Assembly: GCA_039196965.1 (NCBI GenBank)
Contig: JBCCUK010000014.1
Span: forward strand, 1 to 64,000
From: CALLCD01 sp039196965
Lineage (GTDB): Bacteria; Pseudomonadota; Alphaproteobacteria; Caulobacterales; Hyphomonadaceae
Reading direction: 5' to 3'
DNA length: 64,000 nt
Position 1 is the first letter of the stretch. Every line of letters begins with the position of its first letter. Positions 19,637 through 28,832 of the stretch are shown here, one piece after another. The notes below the pieces were generated by a model, which had not been told where the DNA came from, did not search any database, and was given only the letters and a program-made list of their open reading frames with translations. The position numbers were made by a program, and so were the translations under genes.

Positions 19637-20128
19637 ATGATTGTATCCAACAAACTCGTTTACGGAATGGCCGGCATACTGACCGCAGCGACAGCACTTT
19701 CAGCCTGTGAAGTCGACGGATCGACGGGCGGCATCGCCAATCGCGACATTATCGGCGGCGCAGGCGGGGCCGCAGTCGGCCTCATCGCCTGTCAGATCTT
19801 TGATGCCGGTACGCTTGGATGTGCCCTCGCAACCCTCGGCGGCGCGGCCGCCGGCGTTTTCGTGGGGCGGCGTCTGCTTGATGACGACAAGGAGCCACGG
19901 GCCGGGGCACTCGCTGACGTGGTAGACGGCAACAGGCAATCCGCAGACTGGCGCAATGCTGAGACCGGAAGCTCGGGCACGATCAGCCTCGCCGGAAACA
20001 CCACGGGTCCGAATGGCGAGACCTGCCGCATCATCGATGAAACCTACACCATTCGCGGCTCTGCGCCGATAACAGAACAATTCACGCTTTGCCCAACGGG
20101 CAACGGTGAGTGGCGGACGGTCACCTAA
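19637..20128 (+). CDS. glycine-zipper lipoprotein (17-kDa antigen/RT0821-like)
   Basis: A 163-residue predicted outer-membrane lipoprotein. The signal ends in the lipobox 'ALSAC' with Cys24. A glycine-zipper double segment follows, 'GGAGGAAVGLIACQIF' and 'LGGAAAGVFVGRRL' (about residues 40-80). The C-terminal half ('GETCRIIDETYTI ... FTLCPTGNGEWRTV') matches the surface-antigen/RT0821-like domain seen in rickettsial 17-kDa antigens. Likely an envelope structural or stress protein. A TTGACA box at 19546 and a good ribosome site (AAGAGGAA) precede it, suggesting its own promoter. Confidence 0.8.
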   Translation: MIVSNKLVYGMAGILTAATALSACEVDGSTGGIANRDIIGGAGGAAVGLIACQIFDAGTLGCALATLGGAAAGVFVGRRLLDDDKEPRAGALADVVDGNRQSADWRNAETGSSGTISLAGNTTGPNGETCRIIDETYTIRGSAPITEQFTLCPTGNGEWRTVT

Positions 20129-20194
20129 GTCAGCATTTCTACCGCCTGGGACCTGCGCCATTGACGGGATCAGTGGCGCATCCCAAAGGTAGGC

Positions 20195-21445
20195 ATGGGA
20201 AAATCCGGCAATAACGCATTTCTGTTCGTCATCGTAACAGTGATGCTGGATATGATGGGCTTTGGCCTCATCGTGCCGGTGATCCCCGCACTGCTGACAG
20301 AACTGTCCGGCCTTTCAGCAGAGGAAGCAGTCGTCTGGGGCGGTGCCCTAACGGCCACCTACGCCCTGATGAACTTCATTGCCGGGCCGACCATGGGCAA
20401 CCTGTCGGATCGCTTTGGTCGACGACCCGTTCTGCTCGCATCGATCGGCACGCTGGCCATCGATTTTCTGATCATGGGTTTTGCCAACACGCTCGCGATA
20501 TTGTTCGTAGGCAGAGCGCTGGCGGGCATCTCGTCCGCGACATTTTCCACGGCCAACGCCTATATCGCCGATGTGACGACGCCGGAGGAACGAGGCCGCG
20601 CTTTTGGATTTACCGGCGCAGCCTTCGGGCTCGGCTTTATCATTGGACCGGCGGCCGGCGGGCTGCTGGCAGAAGCGTTCGGTACGCGGGCACCCTTCTT
20701 TGTTGCGGCGGGTCTGGCCGGGATCAACTTCCTCTACGGTGTGTTTGTACTGCCGGAATCTCTGGTACCGGAAAAACGGCGAGCTTTCGAATGGCGGCGC
20801 GCCAATCCGCTCGGCGCATTCAAGCATTTCAGACGCGTACCGGGTGTTGCGTGGTTTCTTCTGGTCATTGGTCTCTTCGCCCTATCGAACAGTGTCTATC
20901 CTTCGACGTGGAATTTCCATTCGGTGATCCGCTATGGCTGGAGCGAAGGCGAGATCGGCGCGTCGCTGGCACTTGTCGGCCTTGGGGCGGCTATCATGCA
21001 GGCCGGTGTGCTCGGTATGATCATCAAAAGGATCGGACTTGTGCGGACCATAGCCGTCGGGGTCACCTTCAACACAATTGCCATGGTTAGCTTCGCGTTC
21101 GCTTCGGAACCATGGATGGCCTACGCCTTCATTCCCCTCGCCTCTATCGGCGGGATACTTGGGCCCTCGGTGAACGCCATGGTGTCCAATCTGACGCCGG
21201 AAGACGCCCAGGGCGAATTGCAGGGGGCATCGGCCAGCCTGCAGTCTCTCGCCATTGTTTTCGCCCCGCTGATGATGACGCAGACCCTGCACGCATTCTC
21301 TAAGGACGACGCTATTATTCACTTCCCGGGCGCAGCCTTCCTCCTGTCAGCCAGTCTCATGGCGCTCTGCACTGTGCCGTTCCTGCTGGGGCTAAGAGCG
21401 AATGGATTTCGGCTGATGGGTACTGAGAAAGTTCCCGGCAAATGA
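20195..21445 (+). CDS. TetA-like MFS efflux transporter
   Basis: A 416-residue MFS permease closest in pattern to the TCR/Tet group: it starts with 'MLDMMGFGLIVPVIPALL', carries the loop 2-3 signature 'GNLSDRFGRRPVL', and has 'STANAYIADVTTPEERGRAFG' followed by 'GFIIGPAAGGLL' in helix 5. Many chromosomal proteins of this group do not confer tetracycline resistance, so the substrate is open. It overlaps the HAD phosphatase by 4 bases (ATGA). Confidence 0.88.
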   Translation: MGKSGNNAFLFVIVTVMLDMMGFGLIVPVIPALLTELSGLSAEEAVVWGGALTATYALMNFIAGPTMGNLSDRFGRRPVLLASIGTLAIDFLIMGFANTLAILFVGRALAGISSATFSTANAYIADVTTPEERGRAFGFTGAAFGLGFIIGPAAGGLLAEAFGTRAPFFVAAGLAGINFLYGVFVLPESLVPEKRRAFEWRRANPLGAFKHFRRVPGVAWFLLVIGLFALSNSVYPSTWNFHSVIRYGWSEGEIGASLALVGLGAAIMQAGVLGMIIKRIGLVRTIAVGVTFNTIAMVSFAFASEPWMAYAFIPLASIGGILGPSVNAMVSNLTPEDAQGELQGASASLQSLAIVFAPLMMTQTLHAFSKDDAIIHFPGAAFLLSASLMALCTVPFLLGLRANGFRLMGTEKVPGK

Positions 21446-21984
21446 GCAGGAGTCAGACAAACAAAAGGCGACCCGCCCTCTTCCTCGACCGGGACGGTGT
21501 AATCAACGTGGACAAAGGCTATGTCAGCCGCGTGGAGAATCTGGAGTGGATACAAGGCGCAGCGGACTGTATTCGCACGTTCAATGAACGGGACTGGTTT
21601 GTCTTCGTGGTGACCAACCAGTCCGGCATTGCGCGGGGTCTCTATACCGAGGCGGATATGGAAACCCTGCATGCCTGGATGCTGGCGGAGCTTGCGAAGG
21701 ATGGTGCCGGAATCGACCGGATCTATCACTGCCCCTACCATGCGGAGGGCGAGATTTCAGCCTATCGAAAGGACAGTTTCGACCGCAAGCCGAAGCCGGG
21801 GATGCTGCTTCAGGCCATGGCCGACTTTCCGGTGAAGAAAGAGCTAAGCTTCCTGATCGGAGACAAGACCACGGATGTGGCGGCGGCCCGCGCCGCTGGA
21901 GTTGGCGGGTTTCTTTTCAAGGGCGGCAATCTTGCGACCTTCGCAGAGTGGGCGCTGGCCGATTTCGAACAGGGGGCGCGGTAG
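21442..21984 (+). CDS. HAD-IIIA phosphatase, GmhB/HisB-N-like
   Basis: A 180-residue HAD hydrolase. Motif I is 'FLDRDGVIN' with the two catalytic Asp residues, motif II 'VVTNQSGIARG', and motif III/IV 'KPKPGM ... LIGDKTTDVAAARAAG'. The inserted 'HCPYHAEGE' keeps part of the Zn-loop pattern (Cys, His) of GmhB, which dephosphorylates heptose 1,7-bisphosphate for LPS core, but the full Cys set is incomplete. It follows a transporter rather than LPS genes, so the physiological substrate is uncertain. Confidence 0.85.
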   Translation: MSRSQTNKRRPALFLDRDGVINVDKGYVSRVENLEWIQGAADCIRTFNERDWFVFVVTNQSGIARGLYTEADMETLHAWMLAELAKDGAGIDRIYHCPYHAEGEISAYRKDSFDRKPKPGMLLQAMADFPVKKELSFLIGDKTTDVAAARAAGVGGFLFKGGNLATFAEWALADFEQGAR

Positions 21985-22112
21985 CTGAAACGCAATGGCT
22001 GCTTTTGGTCAGGAGGAGACATGCTCCATTCGATCAAACCTATCGCGAATATAAGCCGTTGTGATAAGCATTGCTCATACAGAATTTTTCTAATTGTATG
22101 CATAGGAATCCG

Positions 22113-23012
22113 ATGGAAGGTCATATCGTCAGATTTCACAAATGCGGACAACGAAGCGCTCTGCAGATGGTAAGAATTATCATCATTGCTGCCCTAACCA
22201 TCTACCTGACCTGCAATCTTATTGCATCTGCTCAAATAGACCGAGTGGACGAAAAGATACCCCTTGAAAGTAGCGCTGCTTATACTGCCTCTCTTGCACT
22301 TCGGGACGGTGTCTTTCACCCATCAAGTTTGAACCCTAAAATAGACGGCAGGATCGGTTACCCAAGAATCGAATACCAAATGAAAGACGCCTTCGGGGCA
22401 ATACTCGCTGCAATGGCGATCGTGTTTGCTCAAGATGAAAATTGCCTTTCAGACTTACACGAGGCTTATCGAGCAGGAGAAGACATACCATTCCACACTC
22501 AGGCATGTGAGTATTATTGGGCTGCTGAAATAGTCCGAGGGCCTGTTCCTGAAGATCAATACAGAATGAACACAAAATCACTTTTGGCTAGGGAGAGGTG
22601 GGCGGCCGCAGTTGATGGCTTAGAGTCCCTTATTTTACGACATCCAGAGCAGCCCATAGACGAGCTAATAGATCAGCTTCCGCTTGAGCGTATCAGTGTG
22701 ACCCCAGCTTCCTGCCCAGAGGCCACACCTGATTTTTCAGGCGTGCGCGATATGAATTGGATGCCAGAATGGTTTTTGAATGTCGTTGCCCCAAATGATC
22801 CTGATACCGTGCCCGGACTTCAATTTAGATATAAAGATCCCACTAAGGTGATAGTGACGGTGAGAGTTGGTGGCCATTCAGCCACCGCACAAGGAGTGCC
22901 CGAGGATGGTAATCCTATGGGGTGGGGTTTAGAACTTATGCGGGCGTTCCAGCCATGCGTAGAGGCAGCTGGTTATGGTCCGCTCAATTGGCATGGAAAT
23001 TCGGTGGAATAA
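22113..23012 (+). CDS. unknown secreted or membrane-anchored protein, AT-rich
   Basis: I do not recognise this protein of about 299 residues. A single hydrophobic segment ('VRIIIIAALTIYLTCNLIASAQ', about residues 19-40) would act as an uncleaved anchor or signal. The rest is soluble, with several cysteines and a Pro/Asp-rich C-terminus. Starts are possible at TTG 22071, ATG 22098, 22113 or 22167; 22113 has AGGA at good spacing. Base composition is visibly more AT-rich than the neighbours, and it stands alone, flanked by non-coding sequence. These points suggest recent acquisition. Confidence 0.6.
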   Translation: MEGHIVRFHKCGQRSALQMVRIIIIAALTIYLTCNLIASAQIDRVDEKIPLESSAAYTASLALRDGVFHPSSLNPKIDGRIGYPRIEYQMKDAFGAILAAMAIVFAQDENCLSDLHEAYRAGEDIPFHTQACEYYWAAEIVRGPVPEDQYRMNTKSLLARERWAAAVDGLESLILRHPEQPIDELIDQLPLERISVTPASCPEATPDFSGVRDMNWMPEWFLNVVAPNDPDTVPGLQFRYKDPTKVIVTVRVGGHSATAQGVPEDGNPMGWGLELMRAFQPCVEAAGYGPLNWHGNSVE

Positions 23013-23191
23013 ATCAATGCTCCAGTATGGACGCGAGCTGAGCGAAACGAATGTTCAACTAGCTGCTCCGATTCTTCCACACATTGCGCATCGGGTTCTT
23101 ATGTCCCCTCCGCCGCCGAAAGCGGACCATCAAGAACTCTGGTCCGCCTCCAAGATATACGCTGTCGTCTGTCGCGTTAGCCTATGCGGCG

Positions 23192-23632
23192 CTACAGGAT
23201 CGATTTGATTTTCTTCGGATCGAGTTCGGCCATGCGGCAGACCTCAAGCCATTCATTATCTTTCACGGGCTGAACGGAAAGCCGCATGGACGTGACGAGG
23301 GACATGTCAGCGAGTTTCGGATTGGCCTTGATCTCTTTCAGGCTGACGGGCCGAGGCACCGGGCACACAGCGCGCAGGTCAACACAGTCCCAGCGCTCGT
23401 CATCGGTTGTGGAATCCGGATGGCTTTCGGCGCAGACCTCAACGATACCGACGACCTCCAGACCCTTGTTCGAGTGATAGAAAAAGCCACGATCGCCAAT
23501 CTTCATCTGGCGCATAAAATTGCGCGCCTGGTAATTTCGAACACCGTCCCATTCGGTGCCGGCCTTACCGGCTTCGACCTGCTGGTCCCAGGACCATTTG
23601 AAGGGTTCTGATTTGTAGAGCCAAAATGCCAT
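23192..23632 (-). CDS. EVE domain protein
   Basis: A 146-residue single EVE (PUA-like) domain. The family start 'FWLYKSEP' and 'WDGVRNYQARNFMRQMKIGDRGFFYHSN' (residues about 28-55) are diagnostic, as is the later 'WDCVDLRAVCP' and 'PVSLKEIKANP'. EVE proteins are thought to bind modified nucleobases in RNA or DNA; the actual ligand is unknown. Start at ATG 23632; an upstream open stretch lacks family similarity. It lies 67 bases after a methyltransferase gene on the same strand. Confidence 0.93.
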   Translation of the reverse strand: MAFWLYKSEPFKWSWDQQVEAGKAGTEWDGVRNYQARNFMRQMKIGDRGFFYHSNKGLEVVGIVEVCAESHPDSTTDDERWDCVDLRAVCPVPRPVSLKEIKANPKLADMSLVTSMRLSVQPVKDNEWLEVCRMAELDPKKIKSIL

Positions 23633-23699
23633 GTCTCGATACCTGATGATATTGCGTTGGCGGGGATGTAGCGGCGCGGGGCCAGATGGTCCAGCCTCG

Positions 23700-24326
23700 T
23701 CAGGCCGGGACCGCAGCCCCCCAGCTAACAAATCCAGCAATTTTGGGGGTCGATGGAAGATACATGGCTTCCGTATCCGGAAGATCGAACCCGGAGGACT
23801 CAAATAGCTGGGAGATATCCCGGGTGAGATGGCACCCACCGGCAAGGGGCTTCCAGACAGGTTCAATCCGCCGCTGCCACTTGGCGACCCCTTCATCGGG
23901 CGCAAGACCATGTTCAGAGAACAAGACCCTACCACCGGGCTTCAGCACGCGGCGCACTTCGGCGAGCGCGCTCTGCCAGTCCGGTATGGTGCACAGGACG
24001 AATGTGATGATCACCGTATCGACGGTGTCATTCTCCAGTGGAACATCTTCGGCCCCGCGTTCGAGAAACTGAATACGATCCTTTAGCGGAGATTTCTGCG
24101 CTGTTTTGTGGGCGCGTCGAATCATGCCCTTTGCCGGTTCCAGCGCATGCAGGCGCTCCACTTTGTCAGGATTGTAGAATCCGAAATTCGTGCCGGAGCC
24201 GCAGCCAAGCTCAAGAACCACACCCTCCGCGTGGGGGACCACTTTCTCACGTTGCCGGGTGACCGGCTTCGATGCGCATGCACAGGAGACGAGGGTTGGA
24301 ACCGCGTATCTTTCCCACAGGCCCAT
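23700..24326 (-). CDS. class I SAM-dependent methyltransferase
   Basis: A 208-residue methyltransferase with a Rossmann fold: motif I is 'VLELGCGSGTNFGFY' and post-I the acidic 'ALEPAKGM'. 'VDTVIITFVLCTIPDWQSALAEVRRVLKPGGRVLFSEH' is a METTL7/UbiE-like pattern spread over about 38 residues. The N-terminus has a short Cys-rich stretch. ATG 24326 overlaps the upstream stop as TAATG, which I prefer to the in-frame GTG 24335. Acceptor substrate unknown; small-molecule or lipid thiols are possible given the family. Confidence 0.88.
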   Translation of the reverse strand: MGLWERYAVPTLVSCACASKPVTRQREKVVPHAEGVVLELGCGSGTNFGFYNPDKVERLHALEPAKGMIRRAHKTAQKSPLKDRIQFLERGAEDVPLENDTVDTVIITFVLCTIPDWQSALAEVRRVLKPGGRVLFSEHGLAPDEGVAKWQRRIEPVWKPLAGGCHLTRDISQLFESSGFDLPDTEAMYLPSTPKIAGFVSWGAAVPA

Positions 24327-25009
24327 TAGCTGCACGCCCGCGTTTCAATCGCCGTGCCTTCAGGACTACCGGTAAGCTCTGCCGTCTCCACATTAGCGGG
24401 GCGGGCGATCAGCCCGGTCTGAGTCATACAGACATGATAGGATAAACCATCAGCCATGGGATTGTAAGTGGCCGAGCCATAGCGGACATCCTCCACACCG
24501 AAGCGACCGCCCTGTTGCTTGGCCAGGGCAACCACATCGAGCCCTGGATTCTCTGAAATGCGATGGACGAAGCGCGAGGCCGGACCGACGCTCGCTTCGA
24601 AACCGGATTCCAGGCGGTCGAGCTTGTAGGCGCTATCAAACCCCAACACGTTCGAGAACGCCTTGAACTTCACGACCCGAGCCCGCAGCAGCCATTCATC
24701 ACCCTCCAGCTCATACTCAGCGGTCTCACCACCCGGATAAAGAAGGCGGGCCCTGTACTGGTTCAAGGCGTTTGTATCGTCGAAGGAAATCGTGGCGACC
24801 GGGCGTTCGAATGTGAGACGTTTATAGGTCTGCAGGTTCAGCCCTGCGAGGGCGACAACGCCTCCAAGCCCCAGAAACCCCGCACTGAAAGCCAATCGGA
24901 AAAGCCCAGAAAAGGGCTGCAGTTTGAACATTCGGCCGATACCCGCAAAGCCGAGCATCAGGCCCACAACGCCCGATATCGCCGGTAAAATCCACCAGAT
25001 CAAATCCAA
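24326..25009 (-). CDS. uncharacterised protein with two N-terminal membrane helices
   Basis: A 227-residue protein that I cannot assign. Two hydrophobic helices (about residues 4-26 and 38-58) precede a soluble domain of about 165 residues rich in beta-like segments, beginning at 'RPVATISFDD'. The topology suggests an inner-membrane anchor with a periplasmic or cytoplasmic domain. It is first in an operon with the methyltransferase (1-base TAATG overlap), with the EVE gene following. No catalytic motif is visible. Confidence 0.7.
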   Translation of the reverse strand: MDLIWWILPAISGVVGLMLGFAGIGRMFKLQPFSGLFRLAFSAGFLGLGGVVALAGLNLQTYKRLTFERPVATISFDDTNALNQYRARLLYPGGETAEYELEGDEWLLRARVVKFKAFSNVLGFDSAYKLDRLESGFEASVGPASRFVHRISENPGLDVVALAKQQGGRFGVEDVRYGSATYNPMADGLSYHVCMTQTGLIARPANVETAELTGSPEGTAIETRACS

Positions 25010-25192
25010 TGGTCCATCTCCCCAAAACGCGGCGCTGTTCTCTCTTTCGCACCCGGTTATCCATTATAGCAGGTGATAGGTTGCATGAAAAAGTGGCAAG
25101 ACTCAGCCCGTTGCGCCCATGCGGCGAAATATTAGTTGCTCGTCAACGCCAGGTGGTTATTTTAAATTCCGGGCAATTATGAGTGAAGTAGC

Positions 25193-26281
25193 ATGCAGGA
25201 TCTCGCGGTAACACGTGCCGATCTCAGAGCAGCGATACCAGCGCACTGCTTTGAGCCGGATGCGCAAAGGTCGCTTTTGGCATTGGTCAAGGACTATGCA
25301 TTGATTGCGGTGCTTTATGTCGGTTTGTTCCATTCACCCCATTGGAGCATTAGCGCGGGCCTGATTTTCCTGATCGGCACACTGCTATGGGCCACCTTTG
25401 TTGTCGGACACGAGGCTGGGCACGGATCGTTCTCGAAAAGCTATAAGCTGAATACAGTCATTGGACTCATCACCCACTCGATTATTCTGGTTCCCTATCG
25501 CTCATGGCAAAGGAGTCACTTCCTTCATCACAAACATACCGGACACCTGAAGAAGGAAGAGGTCTTCCGGGCGGTAAAACCTCACCAAGACGATATCCTA
25601 CACAAAGCGATCTTCAGAACACCCCTGTTCCTGCTGTTCGGCTGGCCGCTTTATCTACTCGGGTTTCGTAATCAGAAAGAGATGCACCCGATCAAGTTCA
25701 GCCATTTCACCACATCAAGCGATCTCTTCTCCAAGCGGATTGCGCCCTCCTACATTGCCAGCCTTATCGGCGTGGCATTTTTCGCCGGGCTTTATCTCTG
25801 GGTTTGGGCGAGCTTCGGCTTCGCGATCTTCTTCAAGTTCATATTGGCCCCCTATCTCTGCTTTGCTGCCTGGCTGACCTTCGTCACCTATATGCAGCAC
25901 GTCTCACCGGAAGTGCCGGTCTATGATGCAGAAGAGTGGACCGGCCTTAAAGGCGCACTGGCGACAGTTGACCGGAACTATTTCCCCTTCAACCAGCTGA
26001 CCCATCGGATAGGCGACTGCCATGTGATCCACCACATCTTCGCGAATATCCCGCATTACCACGCCAAAGAAGCAACGGAGGCCATCAAGCCTCTATTAGG
26101 AGAGCACTATCTCTATTCACGGCGCTCGGTCATCGCAGATTTCTATCGCACGCTCATACAGTGCCATTTCGTGGAACGCGAGGAGACCGGCGAATGGCGC
26201 TATCGGTCTGCCAATCCGGCCGCCCCGAATTATTCTGACACCGCCAAAGCCCGCGAGCGGAAACCAGTACCCGCAGAGTAG
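25193..26281 (+). CDS. membrane fatty acid desaturase (delta-12/omega type)
   Basis: A 362-residue di-iron acyl desaturase of the inner membrane that inserts a double bond into fatty acyl chains. The three histidine boxes are complete: HEAGH at 73-77, HFLHHKH at 109-115, and HVIHHIF at 277-283. Four or more hydrophobic helices lie between them. The order and spacing resemble plant/cyanobacterial omega-6/omega-3 (DesA/FAD2) enzymes rather than stearoyl-type ones. A monocistronic unit. If it makes polyunsaturated chains, the PAI-like flavoenzyme at 7.3-8.5 kb would have a substrate (inference). Confidence 0.92.
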   Translation: MQDLAVTRADLRAAIPAHCFEPDAQRSLLALVKDYALIAVLYVGLFHSPHWSISAGLIFLIGTLLWATFVVGHEAGHGSFSKSYKLNTVIGLITHSIILVPYRSWQRSHFLHHKHTGHLKKEEVFRAVKPHQDDILHKAIFRTPLFLLFGWPLYLLGFRNQKEMHPIKFSHFTTSSDLFSKRIAPSYIASLIGVAFFAGLYLWVWASFGFAIFFKFILAPYLCFAAWLTFVTYMQHVSPEVPVYDAEEWTGLKGALATVDRNYFPFNQLTHRIGDCHVIHHIFANIPHYHAKEATEAIKPLLGEHYLYSRRSVIADFYRTLIQCHFVEREETGEWRYRSANPAAPNYSDTAKARERKPVPAE

Positions 26282-26299
26282 GCTTTACGCCTAAAACGC

Positions 26300-26716
26300 T
26301 CAGACAAACGGCAATTGCCGTTCATTCGGCTTGATCGGTACATCGTTGATGGATGTCGTTCGTGTTTGCATCCGTCCATCCTCGGCGAAGACCCAGTGCT
26401 CCAAACCGTGGGCGCGAAATGTGCCGCCGGAATCAGTTCGGTATTCATAGGTAAACTGCACGGCGATGCGGTTTTCACCGAACAGGAAAAGCTCTTTCTT
26501 CAGACGGTAGTCGAGCTCTGTTGCCCATTTGCGCTGAAGGAAGCCACGGATGGCTTCGCGGCCTTCAAGAAACTCGACCCGGTTCCGCCAAACCGTGTCT
26601 TCAGTGTAGGCGAGCACAACCTTATCGGGATCACGGGTGTTCCAAAGGTCTTCGGCGGCCTGCACCTTTGCCCACGCGGCCTCTTCGGTGAATGGCGGCT
26701 TCAAACTCACACTCAT
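26300..26716 (-). CDS. DUF1348/NTF2-like (SnoaL-type) protein
   Basis: A 138-residue NTF2-fold protein. 'AEDLWNTRDPDKVVLAYTEDTVWRNR' at about 21-46 and the C-terminal 'QTRTTSINDVPIKPNERQL' match the DUF1348 family, whose members are small cone-shaped alpha+beta barrels with no assigned reaction. It is third in the operon after cysG and GST (18-base gap). Confidence 0.88.
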   Translation of the reverse strand: MSVSLKPPFTEEAAWAKVQAAEDLWNTRDPDKVVLAYTEDTVWRNRVEFLEGREAIRGFLQRKWATELDYRLKKELFLFGENRIAVQFTYEYRTDSGGTFRAHGLEHWVFAEDGRMQTRTTSINDVPIKPNERQLPFV

Positions 26717-26734
26717 TTTGGCGCTCCATACTGT

Positions 26735-27361
26735 TTAAGTGATGCCGAGTGCGTTCTCCGTTCTGCTGATCCAGCGGCTTACGGCTGGAAACTCGGCAAG
26801 GTCGAAGCCCCCTTCATGGGCAAGGCGCGTATAGGCAACAAGGCACAAATCCGCGATTGAAGCCCGGTCGCCGACAAGCCAATCGGTATGGGAAAGCTGC
26901 ATCTCCATCAGACCCAACGCTTTGAGCCCCTTCATCATCAATGCTGGATCGATCTCATCATCGCCCTTTTTCAGATAGAGCTTCTGGAACCGGCGAACCG
27001 CAATGGCGGTTTCATGGGAGTACTGTTCCCAGAAGAGCCAACTGTCCATTTGCGCCCGCTGGAAGGTATCGGTGGGCAGCAGATCACTTTCGGTAACCGC
27101 TGCAAAATAGAGGCAGATGGCATTTGACTGGGCAAGGGTGCGGCCATCGGGCCAGCGCGCCACCGGCACCTGGCCTACAGGATTGATTCTCAGGAAAGCC
27201 TCGCTCCGCGTGTCACCAGTGAGGATATCGATATCGACCCAATCATGGTCGAGCCCGCAATAGTCTGCGGCCCACTTTATCTTCAGACAGTTGCCGCTGA
27301 TCCGGTCACCATAGAGGGTGAGCTTTGAGATTTCCTGATCCAGCACAGACCGCCCCTTCAT
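26735..27361 (-). CDS. glutathione S-transferase family protein
   Basis: A 208-residue GST. The thioredoxin-like N-domain begins 'KLTLYGDRISGNCLKIKW', with Ser/Cys near the glutathione site, and includes the cis-Pro and Glu/Ser glutathione-binding segment 'GQVPVARWPDGRTLAQSNAICLYF'. The helical C-domain contains 'GDRASIADLCLVAYT', the family N-capping motif. Cytoplasmic; conjugation or reduction of electrophiles. Sits 18 bases after cysG, so it is probably cotranscribed with sulfur/sirohaem metabolism. Confidence 0.9.
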   Translation of the reverse strand: MKGRSVLDQEISKLTLYGDRISGNCLKIKWAADYCGLDHDWVDIDILTGDTRSEAFLRINPVGQVPVARWPDGRTLAQSNAICLYFAAVTESDLLPTDTFQRAQMDSWLFWEQYSHETAIAVRRFQKLYLKKGDDEIDPALMMKGLKALGLMEMQLSHTDWLVGDRASIADLCLVAYTRLAHEGGFDLAEFPAVSRWISRTENALGIT

Positions 27362-27379
27362 CTCGTTTTCAGGTTTTGA

Positions 27380-28801
27380 TCAGGCTGCTTCGTCGGTCGC
27401 CTGATGAATGATGGCATCTATCGAAAGCCCTGCAACCTCACCGATGATGAGGAGCGCGGGCGATGAGACGCCATTGCGCGACACAAGCTGGGGCAGTTCG
27501 CTTAAGCGGCCGAAGAAGCGGCGTTCGTCTTCGCGGGTCCCGTTCTCGATCACAGCGACGGGGGTCGAAGGTGGGCGGCCAGCCTTGATAAGGTTCTCAG
27601 CGATAGTGGCTGCATTGGTCAGCCCCATGAACACAACAAGGGTATGGTTTGCCGCTCCGAGTGACTGCCAGTCGAGCCCCGGCACCTCACCGGATTTCGA
27701 ATGTCCGGTGACAAATGTCACCGCCTGGGCGTGGTCACGATGGGTGAGAGGCACACCGGCGGACGCCGCACATCCGAGGGCTGAGGAAATACCCGGCACA
27801 ATATGGGCGTCGACACCTTCCGCCTGAAGCGCTTCCAGCTCTTCGCCGCCGCGCCCGAATATAAAGGGGTCGCCGCCCTTCAACCGGACCACGCGCTTAC
27901 CTTCGCGGGCGCTCTCTACCATCAGGTCGTGAATCTTAGGCTGGGGCACTGAGTGGAAATTCTTCTGCTTACCAACGCAAACGCGGTCGGCATCGCGGCG
28001 AATAAGATCAATAATGTCTGCGCTGACAAGGCGATCATAATAGACAATGTCGGCCTGCTGCAGGAGACGCAGAGCCTTCAACGTCAGAAGCTCGGGATCG
28101 CCTGGCCCGGCCCCAACGATATGCACAACGCCGTCAGGCTTATCACCGGCCAGCATATCCTTGGCGGCCTGTAGAGCACCCTCCTCGTCGCCTTCGAGAA
28201 ACCGCTCGGCCACCTGACCATTAAGCGCCGCTTCCCAGAACTGGCGGCGGGCATCGAACTCGTCGAAGGCCTCGTAAACCGCAGGCCGGAGTTCCCGTGC
28301 AAACCGGGTCAGCTCGCCGATCCGTTTCGGCATCAGGGCTTCAAGCTTGGCGCGGACGGACTTAGCAAGCACCGGGGCGGAACCGCCCGTTGCTACAGCA
28401 GCAACGATTTCACCCCGATCCAGAATGCTCGGCACGATGAAATCACAAAGTTCGGGGTGATCAACGACGTTAATAGGCACACCAAACTGGCGCGCGAGCG
28501 TCACGGCTTCTTCAATACGGCTATCGACCCGGCAGGCGATGATCGCGAATTTCGCCACATCGAGCACTGGCCCATACTGGTCAAACGGGGTGATGGTGAT
28601 GCGGCCCGCAAACTCTTCGGCGAAGCCTTCATCGATCTCATCGCCCACCAGAACGGTAATTCTGGCGGGGGTTTTCACCAAAAGCCGCACCTTGCGACGG
28701 GCTTCCTCACCGCCACCAAAAACGGCAATGTCGGCATCATCCATATTGAAAAAGGTCGGGAACAAGCGCACTTCGGGCGGACTCCAGCTGAAAATCTGCA
28801 A
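27380..28801 (-). CDS. cysG: sirohaem synthase CysG (fused)
   Basis: A 473-residue fusion. The N-terminal part (1 to about 210) is precorrin-2 dehydrogenase/ferrochelatase with the NAD motif 'VFGGGEEARRKVRLL'. The C-terminal part (from about 228) is uroporphyrinogen-III C-methyltransferase with 'VGAGPGDPELLTLKALRLLQ', 'RLKGGDPFIFGRGGEE' and 'VPGISSALG'. It makes sirohaem for sulfite/nitrite reductase. The only start that keeps the family N-terminus 'LFPTFFNM' is TTG 28801 with AGG before it; an ATG at 28744 would cut into the domain. The usual cysI/cysH neighbours are absent; GST and DUF1348 follow. Confidence 0.95.
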   Translation of the reverse strand: MQIFSWSPPEVRLFPTFFNMDDADIAVFGGGEEARRKVRLLVKTPARITVLVGDEIDEGFAEEFAGRITITPFDQYGPVLDVAKFAIIACRVDSRIEEAVTLARQFGVPINVVDHPELCDFIVPSILDRGEIVAAVATGGSAPVLAKSVRAKLEALMPKRIGELTRFARELRPAVYEAFDEFDARRQFWEAALNGQVAERFLEGDEEGALQAAKDMLAGDKPDGVVHIVGAGPGDPELLTLKALRLLQQADIVYYDRLVSADIIDLIRRDADRVCVGKQKNFHSVPQPKIHDLMVESAREGKRVVRLKGGDPFIFGRGGEELEALQAEGVDAHIVPGISSALGCAASAGVPLTHRDHAQAVTFVTGHSKSGEVPGLDWQSLGAANHTLVVFMGLTNAATIAENLIKAGRPPSTPVAVIENGTREDERRFFGRLSELPQLVSRNGVSSPALLIIGEVAGLSIDAIIHQATDEAA

Positions 28802-28822
28802 TTGCCTGACTTAAATTGATCG

Positions 28823-28832
28823 TTGACGTCAA
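28823..28832. promoter_or_regulatory. palindrome in the cysG-lysR divergent promoter
   Basis: TTGACGTCAA is a perfect 10-base palindrome, followed by the imperfect GCCT-CA-AGGC (28834-28843). Both lie in the 81-base gap between the divergent cysG and LysR-type genes, where a LysR regulator commonly binds. The assignment is positional inference. Confidence 0.35.
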
